Shown here: positions 12,111 to 23,151 of the stretch, in pieces
How positions within the stretch are numbered: the stretch's first letter is position 1
Layout of the letters: the number at the start of each line of letters is the position of its first letter
Origin: Chelydra serpentina
Taxonomy: Eukaryota; Chordata; Testudines; Chelydridae
Length of the DNA stretch: 64,000 nt
NCBI GenBank assembly: GCA_037349315.1
Contig: JBAIAC010000004.1
Location: 31,809,001-31,873,000 of the forward strand
Direction: 5' to 3'
The notes under the pieces: generated by a model
Told to the model about the DNA's origin: nothing
Database searches by the model: none
The model's input: the letters and a program-made list of their open reading frames with translations, nothing else
Translations under genes and position numbers: made by a program

Positions 12111-13038
12111 GAAACATATTATACAACTTTGATTTTAAGAAAACAAATACACATTAGAGAAATATACCGTAAACAAGGGTTTTGTGCATATGCAGTACTC
12201 TAGTACACTAGTCTGACATGATGAGAGGATAAACACATAAGAGGTAAGAGGTAAAACCGTTGACGAGTATATACTCTTTTATTTAGTATTTGGCAGTGTC
12301 AGAAAAAATATGGGGTCTAATCTGCATTTTGTACACATTAATTATTTCAACGTGTGTGTGTGTGCGCATTTTGGGTACATAACGAATGCGGGATCACATA
12401 TATCATATGATTTAAAAAGCGAAACCAAACACATTCTCAACTAGAAACCAACCTATTTTCAGAGGTAATATAAAACTACTGTTTTATTAACACCTTAGAC
12501 TTGATTTTCTTATTCATGTCCTGAATAGAAAGCAAAACAACTATTTTAAAAATTATAATTATTTAAAACTCGAAGGCCTTTTCTGTATTCCATGAGCAAG
12601 GAAAACTACTACTCACTTTAATGAGAGAATGAAGCCAATGGGAGTTTTTCTTTGCGTAAAGAACACAGTTTCATATCGAGGCTGTTTGTTGCCAAGCAGC
12701 AACATTTAAATATTTTTTAAAGTGAAGCTGGTATTTATTAACATTTCATGACGTTTGTAACAGATTAGAATTGCAAGATTTTGTAAGATTCTCCCAAATC
12801 CACAACCCAAAATAAAACAAGCCAGATAATAAATATAAGTAAAGCAAATAGTATTAATATTAAATAACTGAGAAGGAATTTACCACCTCCTGCAAGTATC
12901 TGAATCTTTTTCTCAGAGACAAAACATGACTGCAATAATATTTACAAAGTTCGGTTTTAAAACGAGATAAAATAAAGTGCTTAATGTACTCCAGGAAGTT
13001 TTATTACAGAAAAATAGAAACAAAGGCATCTAACGTAC

Positions 13039-13190
13039 CTTCCATTGCTCTCTTAAAGAAGACTTTACAACTTCCACAGGTAAGTACTCCATAGTGGCAA
13101 CCAGAAGCCTCATCACCACAGATCAGACAAATCTTCTGAGGTAATGATTCAAAACTGTATTGAGAACTTTGACCAACTTCAGTATCTGGC
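13039..13190 (-). CDS. PGR: Progesterone receptor, exon 2 (first zinc finger of the DNA-binding domain)
   Basis: This 152-bp exon was found by splice logic and is too short to stand out as an ORF. On the minus strand the acceptor is a pyrimidine-rich tract ending TTATAG at 13191, and the donor GTACG starts at 13038. Joined in phase to exon 1 it reads [20 protein letters not shown] and then the first C4 zinc finger, CLIC...[11 protein letters not shown]. The four zinc-binding cysteines are those of CLIC and CGSC. The P-box GSCKV is the type shared by progesterone, androgen, glucocorticoid and mineralocorticoid receptors and sets recognition of the shared hormone response element. The exon stops within ...FFKRAMEG, as in other vertebrate PGR genes. 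The second zinc finger (exon 3), hinge and ligand-binding domain were not found to the left, so they should lie outside the window. Confidence 0.96.
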
Positions 13191-14842
13191 CTATAAAAGG
13201 AAAGAAAATTAACAGGAATGAAACAGACTTGTAAAGAAGATTCACTGTCAGTCTCGGTTATACAGTTTTAAAGGAAATTACAATCCTAATGGTTGCCTTT
13301 TAAAACTGAAAGCAAATTTGGTAAGGATAGAAGAAAAGTGACTAAAGCCACTCCAGCACTGAATGTGTTTTTGCTTTGGGACGTGGATAAAGGCATATCT
13401 GTAAAATGCATTAGCTAAAATGTTTTAAGCCTGGTGTAGCGGGCAAGTTGTATTTTAACACGTTTTAGCTAGTAGGCAGGAGAGGCTCTTTGCTAGGGTC
13501 TTCAAAATAGACGCCTGATCCTTCTGTGGGACTGTTCATGTGAATAAAATTTCTCCTATGCAAGTTTCTCTAGTTGCTGAATCTAAAATAATAATAAACT
13601 GCTTTAAACTGAAGCTAATTTAACTTCAGCAGCCCTTTCCCTAGGTAACTGGTAACTGGCCTTCACGTTACTAGAAAATGCATAAATACAAGAGTTCTTT
13701 CTTGTAACCAGTTTAAATTAACACAAAAAAGATAGTGAAGAATTATTTCCAGATATATTGCCCACCTAAAGAAACTGATTTATTTAGCTAGCAAATGGCT
13801 ATTTACTAAAAAAAACTCAGTGTCTTTAATGTATTAGTAAATATTCTAACAATGTTGTAGTATTTCTGTATATAAAAATTATATTGAACCATTTTATGTA
13901 ATGACTAATTAATATATAAGCTAAATCAGAATTTTGAACACATTGTCATGTTAATTTTTGCTTTGAAATTGGGTGGTTCTCCCCTAAAATCATGCACATG
14001 AATTTTAAAGAAATATGTAAATGTAAACATAATATCTACTTGTAAACTATACCATTGTGTATACAGAAGTTACCTGCATATAAATCATGAAATCTTCACC
14101 ATTTAAGGCTGTTCAGAAGCGATCACCTGCTAGTCCATTATACAGTTATAAACAACATTGTACTGATTACAAAATATAGTCTCTGTTGGATCCACAGGTC
14201 AAACTTGTGACAAAAGCATTTGAAATTTCACTGTCACAAGAGTACGATTTCATAAAGTGGAATTCTTCTGACAAGAACTAAAATTCCAAATATGACACAA
14301 AAAATGTAGCAAATGTAAATATATTTGTCTTATTTCTACATGTATTTATTTTAAAAGCTCGGTCGCAATTTTGATCAAGTGAAGCTCAGTCCCTTTGATT
14401 CCTTTTTGGCATGTTTCAATGTCTCACTCATTTTTTAGAACTTTCTCTTTTTATTGTAAAACTTATTCTAATCAATGCAATGTTCCTTTAATACAAAATT
14501 CATTTTACTTAAAAACTTAGATGAAGTCTGTATTTTTTTCTCTGTCTCCTTTCTTCACAACTTCTGTGATTTAATCTCCTTAACACAAAAAAGTGTTATG
14601 GCACACAGATCAGCTGAATACCTAGCTCAGTAACATCTCATTTAAAAACTGTCACTAACTGTTTGCCATGTCTGTTTAAAAGATCACACAATAAAAAAAT
14701 CCCTTTAAAATTAAGATCAAAACCACAATTAGTTTATAAATGCGGACTTAAATCTTTTGAAATGTGTGAGCCTTTAAAAGTAATCTGTTTTAAAAGAAGG
14801 TTTAATGCCGTTTGCTGTAGATGCATGTAACTTAAATCTTAC
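13191..14842 (-). other. PGR: PGR intron 1
   Basis: This intron of 1652 bp lies between exon 1 (donor GTAAGA) and exon 2 (acceptor TTATAG). It is AT-rich. I see no ORF, recognisable transposon or RNA gene in it, unlike the heavily invaded flanks. Confidence 0.9.
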
Positions 14843-16131
14843 CTAATATAATTGATATAGGGAGGATATAACTGGGGTAAACCCTCTTTGAGCACGGCTG
14901 TCTGAAAGCCAAGTTGCTGATGGCCATTCAGGTTGAGCGGCTGGTAAAGGGCTTGAGGGGCTGTTGATGTGGAGGGCAGACTGTCCCGCTGAACCATACA
15001 GCTTGTGCTCCCCGAAGCTTTATAGTGCGGCGGCCCATAGGGCCCAGGCAGAACTGAAGACTCAGTTTTGTACAGGATACACTCGAGAGAGGAGGACTCC
15101 TGGCTGGCTCTCGGCTGCGGAGGAGCCAGCGTGTAGTCTGTGCACGTTACTACTGGAGTGGTCTTGGTGTCCAAGTAGGGGGTGGTGGCACTAATTCCTT
15201 CCTCCTTGATCTTTAGAGCTGGCTGAAAGTCCCCGTAGCTATAATGCTCCTCCTTTGAGTCGGGCTGGGGACAGACATAGTCCGCGAAGTCATGGGGGGT
15301 GGCGGTGGGAGACACACGACGGCCAAAGAAGCTGCTCTCGTATTCCTCCACATCCAGCAGCTGCCGGGTCCTGGCTGCCAGATAGGCCGAGTTAAGGGGC
15401 AGGATGGGCACGTGGAGGAAATCCTGCCCGGGCCCTGCTGCCGCCGCAGAGCGCCCGAGGGCAGCAGTATAAGCAGGGGCAAGAGCAAGGCTGCTCCCGG
15501 AGCCGGCGTCCCGCTCGGCGGGCCCCCCGGAGGCAAAGCCGTGATCTTCCTCGGAAAGTGCCGCGGGGACACTGCGCGGCCCACCGGCGCTTCCCTCGCC
15601 CTCCCGCTGGGGCGGCTGCGTCCCTGCGGCTGCCGGGGTGCCCCCGCCCGGCCAAAGGGAGGCGGCCGGGGCCGGAGGCGGCACGGAGCCCGAGTTTGCA
15701 GCCGGACTGTCTCGGTGGGCGGCGGCTGTTTCTCCCCGCTGGTGCTCGGAGCGGCGGTTCATCAGCGCGCCGGGGAACTCGGCCCCGACGAGGCACCAAG
15801 CCGCGGGGGCGCTGGCCGAGCTGGCCTGGGCCGGGGGAGCCAAGAAAGTGTCTAGGACGCTGTCCAGCGCATCCCTATCCGGCGGGGAGCCGCTGCCTTC
15901 CCGCTGCGAGGAGGGGCCCCTCTCCTCCCCCTCTGGGCGCCTCTGCTGCTCTTCGCCCTCCTCCTCCTCCTCCTCCTCGCTGCTTTTGGGGTAGAGCAGC
16001 CCGTGCAGGGAGATGTCCACGGCCTCCGCCCCACCGCGGAAGGGGTCCCGCTCAGGGCGGCCCTGCAGCCGGACCGAGCCGTCCCCGGCAGAGCAAGGCG
16101 CCCTCGAGTCCTTCGCCTTCATCTCGCTCAT
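14843..16131 (-). CDS. PGR: Progesterone receptor, exon 1 (N-terminal transactivation domain)
   Basis: This is the first coding exon of the nuclear progesterone receptor, a ligand-activated transcription factor of the steroid receptor family (NR3C). It encodes 429 codons plus two bases, read from the ATG at 16131. The start MSEMKAKDSRAP parallels the PR-B start of birds, and there is a purine at -3. Family landmarks in order: DSVLDTFLAP (residues 90-99), a Met at 124 where the shorter PR-A form starts in chicken, FLHVPILPLNSAYLAARTRQ (238-257), the sumoylation-type motif IKEE (308-311), SLECILYK (348-355), and the exon end EGLPQLYPPYINYIR (416-430). A run of seven Glu (52-58) comes from a GAG repeat. 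The exon ends ATT AG followed by the donor GTAAGA; the split Arg codon is completed by the first base of exon 2. The middle part (about 130-230) is low-complexity and differs most from other species. The match to the family is unmistakable. Confidence 0.97.
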
Positions 16132-16720
16132 GCTGAGCCGCGCCGGGCGCTGGGCTGGGGACTGGCAGCTCTTCGCATCCTGCCCCTGCCCCGCGGCACC
16201 TCTGAGCGGGCGGCACCCTCCGCCGCGGGCCCCCGGAGCGCTGGGCCAGCTCCCGCAACGCGCCCCCTCCTGCCGCGCTCCGCTGCACCGCCTCTGCCCA
16301 GCCCCACGGGCACGAGCCCAAGCCCCAAACCCCGCAGCTAGCCACGGGACCGCACCCGCTGCGCCCCCCGCGCCTTCGCTCTAAGCTGCGGGCAGGCGGA
16401 GGCGCCTCTGCCGGGTGCAGGCAACAGGCGGCCGAGGGGACAGGAGACTGAGCAGGAGACCGCGCAGCGCCAGCTGCCGCCGTCGGAAGGGCTGAGGCGG
16501 GCTCCGGCTCCCCAGGCTGGCTCCCTGCTCGACGCTGCCTCTCCCCGGCTGGCTGACTGCCTGCTGCGCCCGCTCTGCCTCCCCGGTCTGTTTGGGGGCT
16601 GGTACCAAGCCTGGCCCTGCTTCCCTGCGGAGGCACCGATCCCGAGAAGGCAGCCGAGTCCTCAGCTGGGCACCGCCACTTGCTGCTTCCAGCTCCGCCC
16701 CTCCTCGCCCTGGCCCCTCC
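15050..16720 (-). promoter_or_regulatory. PGR: CpG island over PGR exon 1, 5' UTR and presumed promoter
   Basis: GC content and CpG density rise sharply here against an AT-rich background. The block covers most of exon 1 and about 600 bp upstream of the start codon, with many GC-box-like GGGCGG/CCGCCC words. The transcription start cannot be read from sequence alone. No convincing TATA box sits close to the ATG, which fits the GC-rich, TATA-less promoters known for this gene. The 5' UTR should begin somewhere between 16132 and about 16800. Confidence 0.7.
15958..15978 (-). repeat. In-frame (GAG)7 trinucleotide repeat in PGR exon 1
   Basis: Seven perfect CTC units on the plus strand encode Glu52-Glu58 of the receptor. 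Bird PGR has a longer acidic run at the same place, so the tract is probably length-variable. Confidence 0.9.
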
Positions 16721-16779
16721 CACTGTCTCCGAGTTCCCCTTTCCTCCAAGGCCCCTGTCCCTGAGGGTTGCCAATATTT

Positions 16780-17193
16780 TATTTCAAAAATAGAGGAGAG
16801 ACCTGGGATATGCCAGGTCTTGACTTGCCCAGGAGGGAGGACAAGACCCTGCTCCTCTCCTGGCCTTCCCAGGGGTTCTCTCTTTCCAGCACTCTGGGCT
16901 GTCATCTGAGGCTGCAGATGCAGGTCTCCTCCTGCTGCAGTGCTGGGCCAAATTTGAGTGGTCTTGTGACCCACGCACCAAAGTCAAGTTGGAAATATTC
17001 TTTCTGGCCTTCTCCCTCTTTTCCCATTATCCCTGCCTCTTTGGCAACTGATCCCTCCACCCCCACCCCTCCACTCACCACACAAGTTTTCTTAAGCTCC
17101 TCCTCCTCTGGCTTGTAACCCTTCTTTTCCCCTCCCTTTTCTGTTATGTGGGTACCCAGTTATGACACTTCACCACCCATTGGATGTAAACAA
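16780..17193. other. Unique sequence upstream of PGR
   Basis: This stretch lies between the CpG island and the first upstream CR1. It is pyrimidine-rich on the plus strand with no ORF or repeat that I recognise. It may hold distal promoter elements. Confidence 0.5.
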
Positions 17194-18108
17194 TCATAGA
17201 ATCTCAGGGTTGGAAGGGCCCTCAGGAGGTCATCTAGTCCAACCCCTTGCTCAAAGCAGGACCAACCCCAACTAGATCATCCCAGCCAGGGCTTTGTCAA
17301 GCCTGACCTTAAAAATCTCTAAGGAAGGAGATTCCACCACCTCCCTAGGTAACCCATTCCAGTGCTTCACCACCCTACTAGTGAAAAAGTTTTTCCTAAT
17401 ATCCAACCTAAACCTCCCCCTCTGCAACTTGAGACCATTACTCCTTGTTCTGTCATCTTCTACCACTGAGAACAGTCTAGATCCATCCTTTTGGAACCCC
17501 CTTTTAGGTAGTTGAAAGCAGCTATCAAATCCCCCCTCATTCTTCTCTTCTGCAGGCTAAACAATCCCAGTTCCTCAGCCTCTCCTCATAAGTCATGTGC
17601 TCCAGCCCCCTAATCATTTTTGTTGCCCTCCGTTGGACTCTTTCCAATTTATCCACATCCTTCTTGTAGTGTGGGGCCCAAAACTGGACACAGTATTCCA
17701 AATGAGGCCTCACCAGTGCCGAATAGAGGGGAATAATCACGTCCCTCGTTCTGCTGGAAATGCCCCTACTTATACAGCCCAAAATGCCGTTAGCCTTCTT
17801 GGCAACAAGGGCACACTGTTGACTCCTATTCAGCTTTTCGTCCACTGTAACCCCTAGGTCCTTTTCTGCAGAACTGCTGCCCAGCCATTCGGTCCCTAGT
17901 CTGTAGCAGTGCATGGGATTCTTCCGTCCTAAGTGCAGGACTCTGCACTTGTCCTTGTTGAACCTCATCAGATTTTTTTTGGCCCAATCCTCTAATTTGT
18001 CTAGGTCCCTCTGTATCCTGTCCCTACCCTCCAGCGTATCAACCACTCCTCCCAGTTTAGTGTCATCTGCAAACTTGCTAAGGGTGCAGTCCACACCATC
18101 CTCCAATA
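17194..18108 (-). mobile_element. CR1 LINE, 5'-truncated
   Basis: A minus-strand CR1 whose 3' end (TAGAATCTCAGGGTTGGAAG) lies at the left. The body encodes [40 protein letters not shown] and the C-terminal [16 protein letters not shown]. It keeps the second half of the RT from just before the FADD box. It is one frame for most of its length, so it is fairly young. It is cut off at the codons for LEDG (compare 60740-60765). Confidence 0.9.
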
Positions 18109-18207
18109 AATTACTCTGCCCTAGGTACTGATAAGAAGGCAGGGTGGGCAGGTTAGGGTATTGGAAAGGAGAGCATAACAAAGGATTAAATTACTTGCAG
18201 CGATTGT

Positions 18208-18365
18208 GACAGAGTCCTGTGGCACCTTATAGACTAACAGATGCATCTGAAGAAGTGGGTATTCACCCACGAAAGCTTATGCTCCAACACGTCTGTTAGT
18301 CTATAAGGTGCCACAGGACTCTTTGTCGCTTCTACAGATCCAGACGGACACGGCTACCCCTCTGA
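18208..18365 (+). mobile_element. Penelope-derived inverted-arm element with 16-bp target duplication
   Basis: TACTTGCAGCGATTGT (18192-18207) is repeated at 18366-18381 with one change and brackets a 158-bp element. The outer arms AGTCCTGTGGCACCTTATAG and its inverse flank a centre with an intact hammerhead-like core (see 18247-18284). The right end carries ACGGCTACCCCTCTGATA, the family terminus. Confidence 0.75.
18247..18284 (+). ncRNA. Hammerhead-ribozyme-like core (type I, minimal)
   Basis: In order: CTGAAGA (18247-18253) matches the CUGANGA box; one extra A; a six-pair stem II (GTGGGT, loop ATTC, ACCCAC); GAAA (18271-18274); a tiny stem III (A-U, GC/GC around TTAT); then TC as a possible UH cleavage site at 18283-18284. 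Stem I pairs poorly within this copy, and the extra A is not canonical. Penelope-like elements are known to carry minimal hammerhead variants thought to act as dimers. Activity is unproven. Confidence 0.45.
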
Positions 18366-18649
18366 TACTTGCAGTGATTGTTCATCCATCCCTCTATTTT
18401 TCATACATCTTCAAACTTTAATATTACAGTGTGAATGTAAGATCTGGTCCAAGATTCTATAGGGCCTCTGTAAATATTTGTGCACTTTCCCTTGCACCTT
18501 CCACAAGATGGTGAAAACTAAAGCAGTTTAAACTCGGCTCTCATTCATGGCCCCCTGAATATCTTTCACTCATCTCACAGTCACAGAGAACGAAGACGAT
18601 CACTGAAGGAATTTACTATTTGAATGAGGGTCCTTCTTTGCCTCTGATA

Positions 18650-19285
18650 CAGGGACTCCTCACTTAACATAGTTATGTTATGTTCCTGAAAAATGCGACT
18701 TTAAGTGAAACCATGTTAAGCAAATCCAATTTCCCCATAAGAAGTAATGTAAATAGGGAGGGGGTTAGGTTCCAGGTAAAAATTTTTTTAACCAGACAAA
18801 AGGCATTATACACATTTTAAACAATTTTAAAGGGGCAATGGTCTCTCTCTCTCACACACACACGGGGTGTCTCTCTCTCTCTCACACACACACGGTGTGT
18901 GTGGCGACATTAACAACAATATGTTAACCCTTGAGGGCTCAGCCAAGTGCTAGTTCATCATTTAGCAGCAAGGCATTCCCTGGGAAATATCCCACCCTCT
19001 TCCACCTTCTGACTCCACCATCTCAACCAAGCTTCACAATCATGATTGCTGTGTACAGTATTAAATGGTTTGTTTAAAACTTATACTATGTATAACTATA
19101 CATAGGTAATGTAAAAAGGTTAGGTTCCAGGGAAATTTTTTTTGCCAGACAATAACCTTTTTACATTACCTATTTTTTACCTATTTACATTAATTCTTAT
19201 CGGAAAATTGGAGTAACTTAACATAATTTCGCTTAAAGTAGCATTTTTCAGGAACATAACTACAACGTTAAGCGAGGAGTTACTG
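18650..19285. mobile_element. Tc1/mariner (Tigger-like) non-autonomous element
   Basis: Inverted ends CAGGGACTCCTCACTTAAC and the complement of GTTAAGCGAGGAGTTACTG are followed inward by matching ATGTTCCTGAAAAATGC blocks. A TA dinucleotide flanks both ends (18648-18649 and 19286-19287). TA duplication and CAG-type ends point to the pogo/Tigger branch. The interior has a duplicated CT/CA microsatellite (18841-18903) and no transposase ORF. Confidence 0.7.
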
Positions 19286-21310
19286 TATAAAATCTTCTTC
19301 TAAAGGATGCCAAAACATTTTGCAAATTTATACCAGTGTATTTACAGAATGGACTAAATTCAGCCTTTACTAAAGAAATCAATGGTACAACCCCCATTCA
19401 TTGTAATGAGGGTAGGAATAGGCCCGGTGAACTTGATATTGAAAGGTTTTGAGCAGGCATAGTTGGGAGTGGTGAGTACTCAGGAGAGCCTCAGCACCAG
19501 GTAGGTCAAACCCTGTGTGCTTATGTATATGTGTATTTCTTCAGCAGGAGGTGAAGAATGCCTTGTGCAACTGAAACTGCAGAGGGAAGTTTAGATAGAA
19601 TATAACTCCCGAACAGGAAGCTGGCCATGACACAGAGGTTAACATCCCTTTTCTTGTAAAAGTGTCATGAGATATTAAAAAAAAAAAAAACACAGACAAA
19701 GTGATCAGAACTTCATTTTTACATTCTGTCCAACAAATAGTACCTTGAACACACCATACTGACTTCCATGATTCCATGCTTGGCCACAGTCTTAGGCAGA
19801 AGATTGCCAGGTACTGATCAAGCAACACTGGTCCCTGCAACAACTGAGGTCTCCTGCCCCAGTACTAGCCCAGCCTAAACCTACCTGCATTATGAGATCC
19901 AACAAGAGCATAACCCAGCATAGTGTGTGCGCATGTTAAAACATTAGGATGGAAGTATATTAATCCTCAAAATCATGAAATGTTAACCCTTTAGTGCCAA
20001 GACATTGAAAAATGCAATATGATACGATATGTTTATCACTTTTCTTTTGGGCTAAAACTGAATCAAACTTCAGATTTGCCCTTCCTCTCAAGGCATCCCT
20101 CACCCATCAAGAACTGGTTGTCATTAATCAGGTTGACTTCCAGTAGAATTTTCCCTGGAGACTTCCTTCACTGGCAGCTGGTTGTCAAGTTTCTCTCTCT
20201 CCCTCCTCCAAATGCTGCCTCTTTCTTCTACCCTTCCACGTCTGCCTATAAAAAAACCCAACAAAAATGATAACTTAACATTATGGCCATAGAACTGGGG
20301 ATGGGAGATCAACTCATTTATATTCTGTCATCTCATTCCCACTCAATTTTCTTTCAACCCTGTGTCCTTCCATGCAGATTTCTTTCTCCCTCCAATTCAT
20401 TCCATTGCTGGTGTAAGAATGGATCTCATGCAGTTGCTATTCATTCAGTCCCTTTTTCATTGCCTTTAATCAGCCCATTTCATTCCATGAAACATGTAGT
20501 AAGATTGCTGAGAACTGAACACTAATTAAAAGATGTTGCTGTTCAGAGGACCTATCCAAAAGATCAGATCAGAAATACTGAAAACATCAGCAATGGGGGA
20601 GTTGACTAAATCTCTCCTTCCCATCCAGTCGGAGCTCTCTCCTACTCCTACTGCCCACTTCCTCTCAGATGAGGACTCTTCCACTTCCCTAGCCTTCCCG
20701 GATTCCTTTTAACATCTGCCAGAAAAAAAAGTTCTCTATGTTGGAGGCAGCCCCACCTCCTTCCTGGAATCAATCCAGAGTCTCTGCTAGTTCCTCACAA
20801 ACTTCAGTTCACAATGTGACTTGCTTTCTCACTACTGCTGCTGGCCTAATGAAGGTAGGGAACCACAGATTAGGGAAAGATTCAGGCCATTTTATGATCC
20901 AAAAACTTTGCTTTTTGTGAAATATTCCAATACAGAGGTATTGCAAAGAAACATGGCCTTTTAAAATAAATCACCAATAAGAATGAAAGTTAGAATTTTA
21001 AAATCTGAAATTTTGAAAATGGTTTTCATTAAAAAAATTCAACCATTTCTGATTAAAAATGGACCACTTTTTACTCTAAAATAGTCCTACTTTAGACCAA
21101 AACCAACAACATTTTTCAGGATTTTCATTATACTACTGTATTTTAAAAAAATCAAAATGACACAGGAACCTCATATTTTGGGGGTTCATTACATTTTTAT
21201 AATGATTTCACAGCCATTTTCTGCTATTGGATTGAACACATAATGAAATAATAATAATAGTACCAGTGCAACTAGCAGACACGGTGCTGAACATGACTGT
21301 TTGGTCATCT
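19286..21310. other. Intergenic, no gene seen
   Basis: This block is AT-rich with short spurious ORFs only. Around 19360-19430 there is a faint AAATCAATGG...ATTCATTGTAATG stretch, resembling an ancient repeat with CATTGACTTCAATGG words seen elsewhere in the window. Confidence 0.5.
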
Positions 21311-21480
21311 GCAGTGTTGTAGCCATATTGATCCCAGGATGTTAGAGACAAAATATGTGAGGAAATATATTTTAATAGACTTTTGCACTCACACAGAGCT
21401 CAGGAAGAGATCTGTGTAAGCTTTCAAGTTTGTCTCTCCCACCAACAAAAGTTGGACCAATAAAAGATATTATCTCATAG
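21311..21480. mobile_element. Palindromic Penelope tail (second subfamily), decayed
   Basis: The left arm is inverted (GTTGTAGCC...CCAGGATGTTAGAGACAAA) and the right arm direct (CACACAGAGCTCAGGAAGAG, TGTAAGCTTTCAAGTTTGTC, CCAATAAAAGATATTATCTC). The same tail in direct orientation ends the Penelope element at 36600-36755. A hammerhead-like core is traceable but CpG-decayed. Confidence 0.6.
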
Positions 21481-23069
21481 ACCTTGACTTTCTAGTCATC
21501 TTGCTTTTGTTACGTCCCATTCTTTATCTTTGTCTGTATATTGGCTGATAGATTATAAACCCATCAATGAAAATAATTTTTTTCTTGTATATCTATACAG
21601 CACTAGAACACAATTTTTACCATATAAATAAAATATTATTAACAAATAACAGATTTGCACTGTTCATAGTGATCATGATATTTCACTGTAATGTCATCAT
21701 ATGCTTGCATTGTGTTTGTGGAAAAGAAGCTGGCTCATGAGCATCTTTTCTTTTCGGAACTAATCTTTTGTACCATATAAGCATATGAATTCTTGGGAAA
21801 AAAAACCCAAATTATTTAAAATAATGCTACTGATTTCAAAATACATACAAAAACAATTGGAGAAAAACATGAAAAAGAAAAAAACTCCCTAAAAATCAGG
21901 CACTAAAGAACAACTAAATATTTTCAACTCCAATTATTTCTTCTAAAAATTATCTTGTAGCATGTTCTGAAGGTCAACAACTTTGGGTTCTGTTCGACCA
22001 AAGAGGAAGCGTGTTCCATAGTTAAGAGCATTCCATGGAGGATGCCCTGAATTCAACTCCATAATGTATACATCTGCGAAAATGTTAGATTGAGCATCCC
22101 AGGAAATCTCAAGTGTCAGTGTATTCCATGGAGAATGAGGCAATTTCTTAAGTACATAGAATTTACACATTATAAAACTCAAATGTTATGCTCTGCATGG
22201 CACATGTTATCTGGGAGCAGGATGTACAAGTTACAAATGGAGTTTGATTGAGAATTCCACAATTAACTTAATCAGTTGCTGACAGTTTCACCTTATTGCT
22301 ATTTAGGTTGTGGTAATGTCCAAAACATGACTGACACTTTTTAAACTCAGCGGAGGGAGGATATCTGCTCCAAAGAGCTCGGAATAATAATAATAAAAAG
22401 AGCAACATAAAGAGGGAAGCAAGTTGCCATTTGTCATTACAGTAGATGCATTTGCATTTAGTATAGAAATAAAATAATTGACATTATATTTTAGACTTCT
22501 GTGAATGCATTTTGTATTGCATAGTGTATGGAAAATAATTTTCTAGCATTTATTGTGCAGGATAAATACCACTGGTGTCATGTAACTATATTACATGTTT
22601 CTGATATGTCATACTGAAGATGTAAGCTTAGCTTGGTAGTTTTGATGTGTTTATGCTTGAGTCTTCTGTACCATAAACATTTATTTCTTATAAATAAAAT
22701 ACCAGTGTGTTCTACAATAATGGTCAAAACCACCACTGGACAGTTTCTGCTGCTCCTTACATGGAAGCACAACGCTGGGACGTGCATGATGCAAAGACCT
22801 TTCTCACCTTCTCCCCCTCAGCAGGGGCAGCCAGAACTATACAATCTCAGTGAACTCTTAAGTATAGGACTGTTGCCTCCTGGTGACCAGTAGTGGGCCT
22901 ACTCAATCCAGAGGTGCTAGCATGAAACAGAAATAGGTCCATAGCCCCGCCTGCCTTTGGATTGCCAGCACAACCCTGGATGGGAGTGTGTGGGTCGTGC
23001 TCCTGAGGGCGCAGTAGGGATGCTCCCCCTGTCCTGGGAATTCTAGGGGGGATTTTGAGTGACAGCCTG
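21481..23069. other. Intergenic, no gene seen
   Basis: AT-rich, with no splice-supported exon, RNA gene or nameable repeat apart from a possible poorly preserved L2 3' end around 21580-21650. Confidence 0.45.
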
Positions 23070-23151
23070 AATACCTCTGTTAGTCTATAAGGTGCCACAG
23101 GACCCTTTGTCGCTTCTGCAGATCCAGACTAACACGGCTACCCCTCTGATA
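23070..23151 (+). mobile_element. Penelope-derived terminal segment (single arm)
   Basis: Reads CTGTTAGTCTATAAGGTGCC, then CGCTTCTGCAGATCCAGAC, and ends ACACGGCTACCCCTCTGATA, identical in layout to the right arms at 950-1037 and 18290-18365. The left arm and hairpin are missing, so this copy is truncated. Confidence 0.7.

Larger units (their letters stand above)
1..13038 (-). other. PGR: Presumed PGR intron 2 (partial)
   Basis: This is sequence downstream of the exon 2 donor. I looked for the second zinc finger (expected near [20 protein letters not shown]) and did not see it, so the whole stretch is taken as intron. It holds CR1-like, L2-like, Penelope-derived and small DNA-transposon insertions, listed separately. 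The blocks 1-427, 1332-2981, 4263-9101, 9332-10300 and 12111-13038 are AT-rich, with no gene or repeat I can name. Confidence 0.7.

Noticed and set aside
1..13038. Search for PGR exon 3 (second zinc finger)
   Set aside because: No stretch encoding the [17 protein letters not shown]-type block was found on the minus strand, so the exon is taken to lie outside the window.
15213..16136. Several long open frames on both strands within PGR exon 1
   Set aside because: They are other-frame shadows of the GC-rich PGR exon; only the 16131 frame matches a protein family and ends in a good splice donor.
16052..16774. 240-codon open frame upstream of and overlapping the PGR start, on the same strand
   Set aside because: Its first codon is TTG, not ATG, and open frames of this size are expected by composition in a CpG island. 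No codon pattern or family match.
18841..18903. Duplicated CT/CA tract as a possible regulatory element
   Set aside because: It sits inside a Tigger-like element and looks like ordinary microsatellite slippage.
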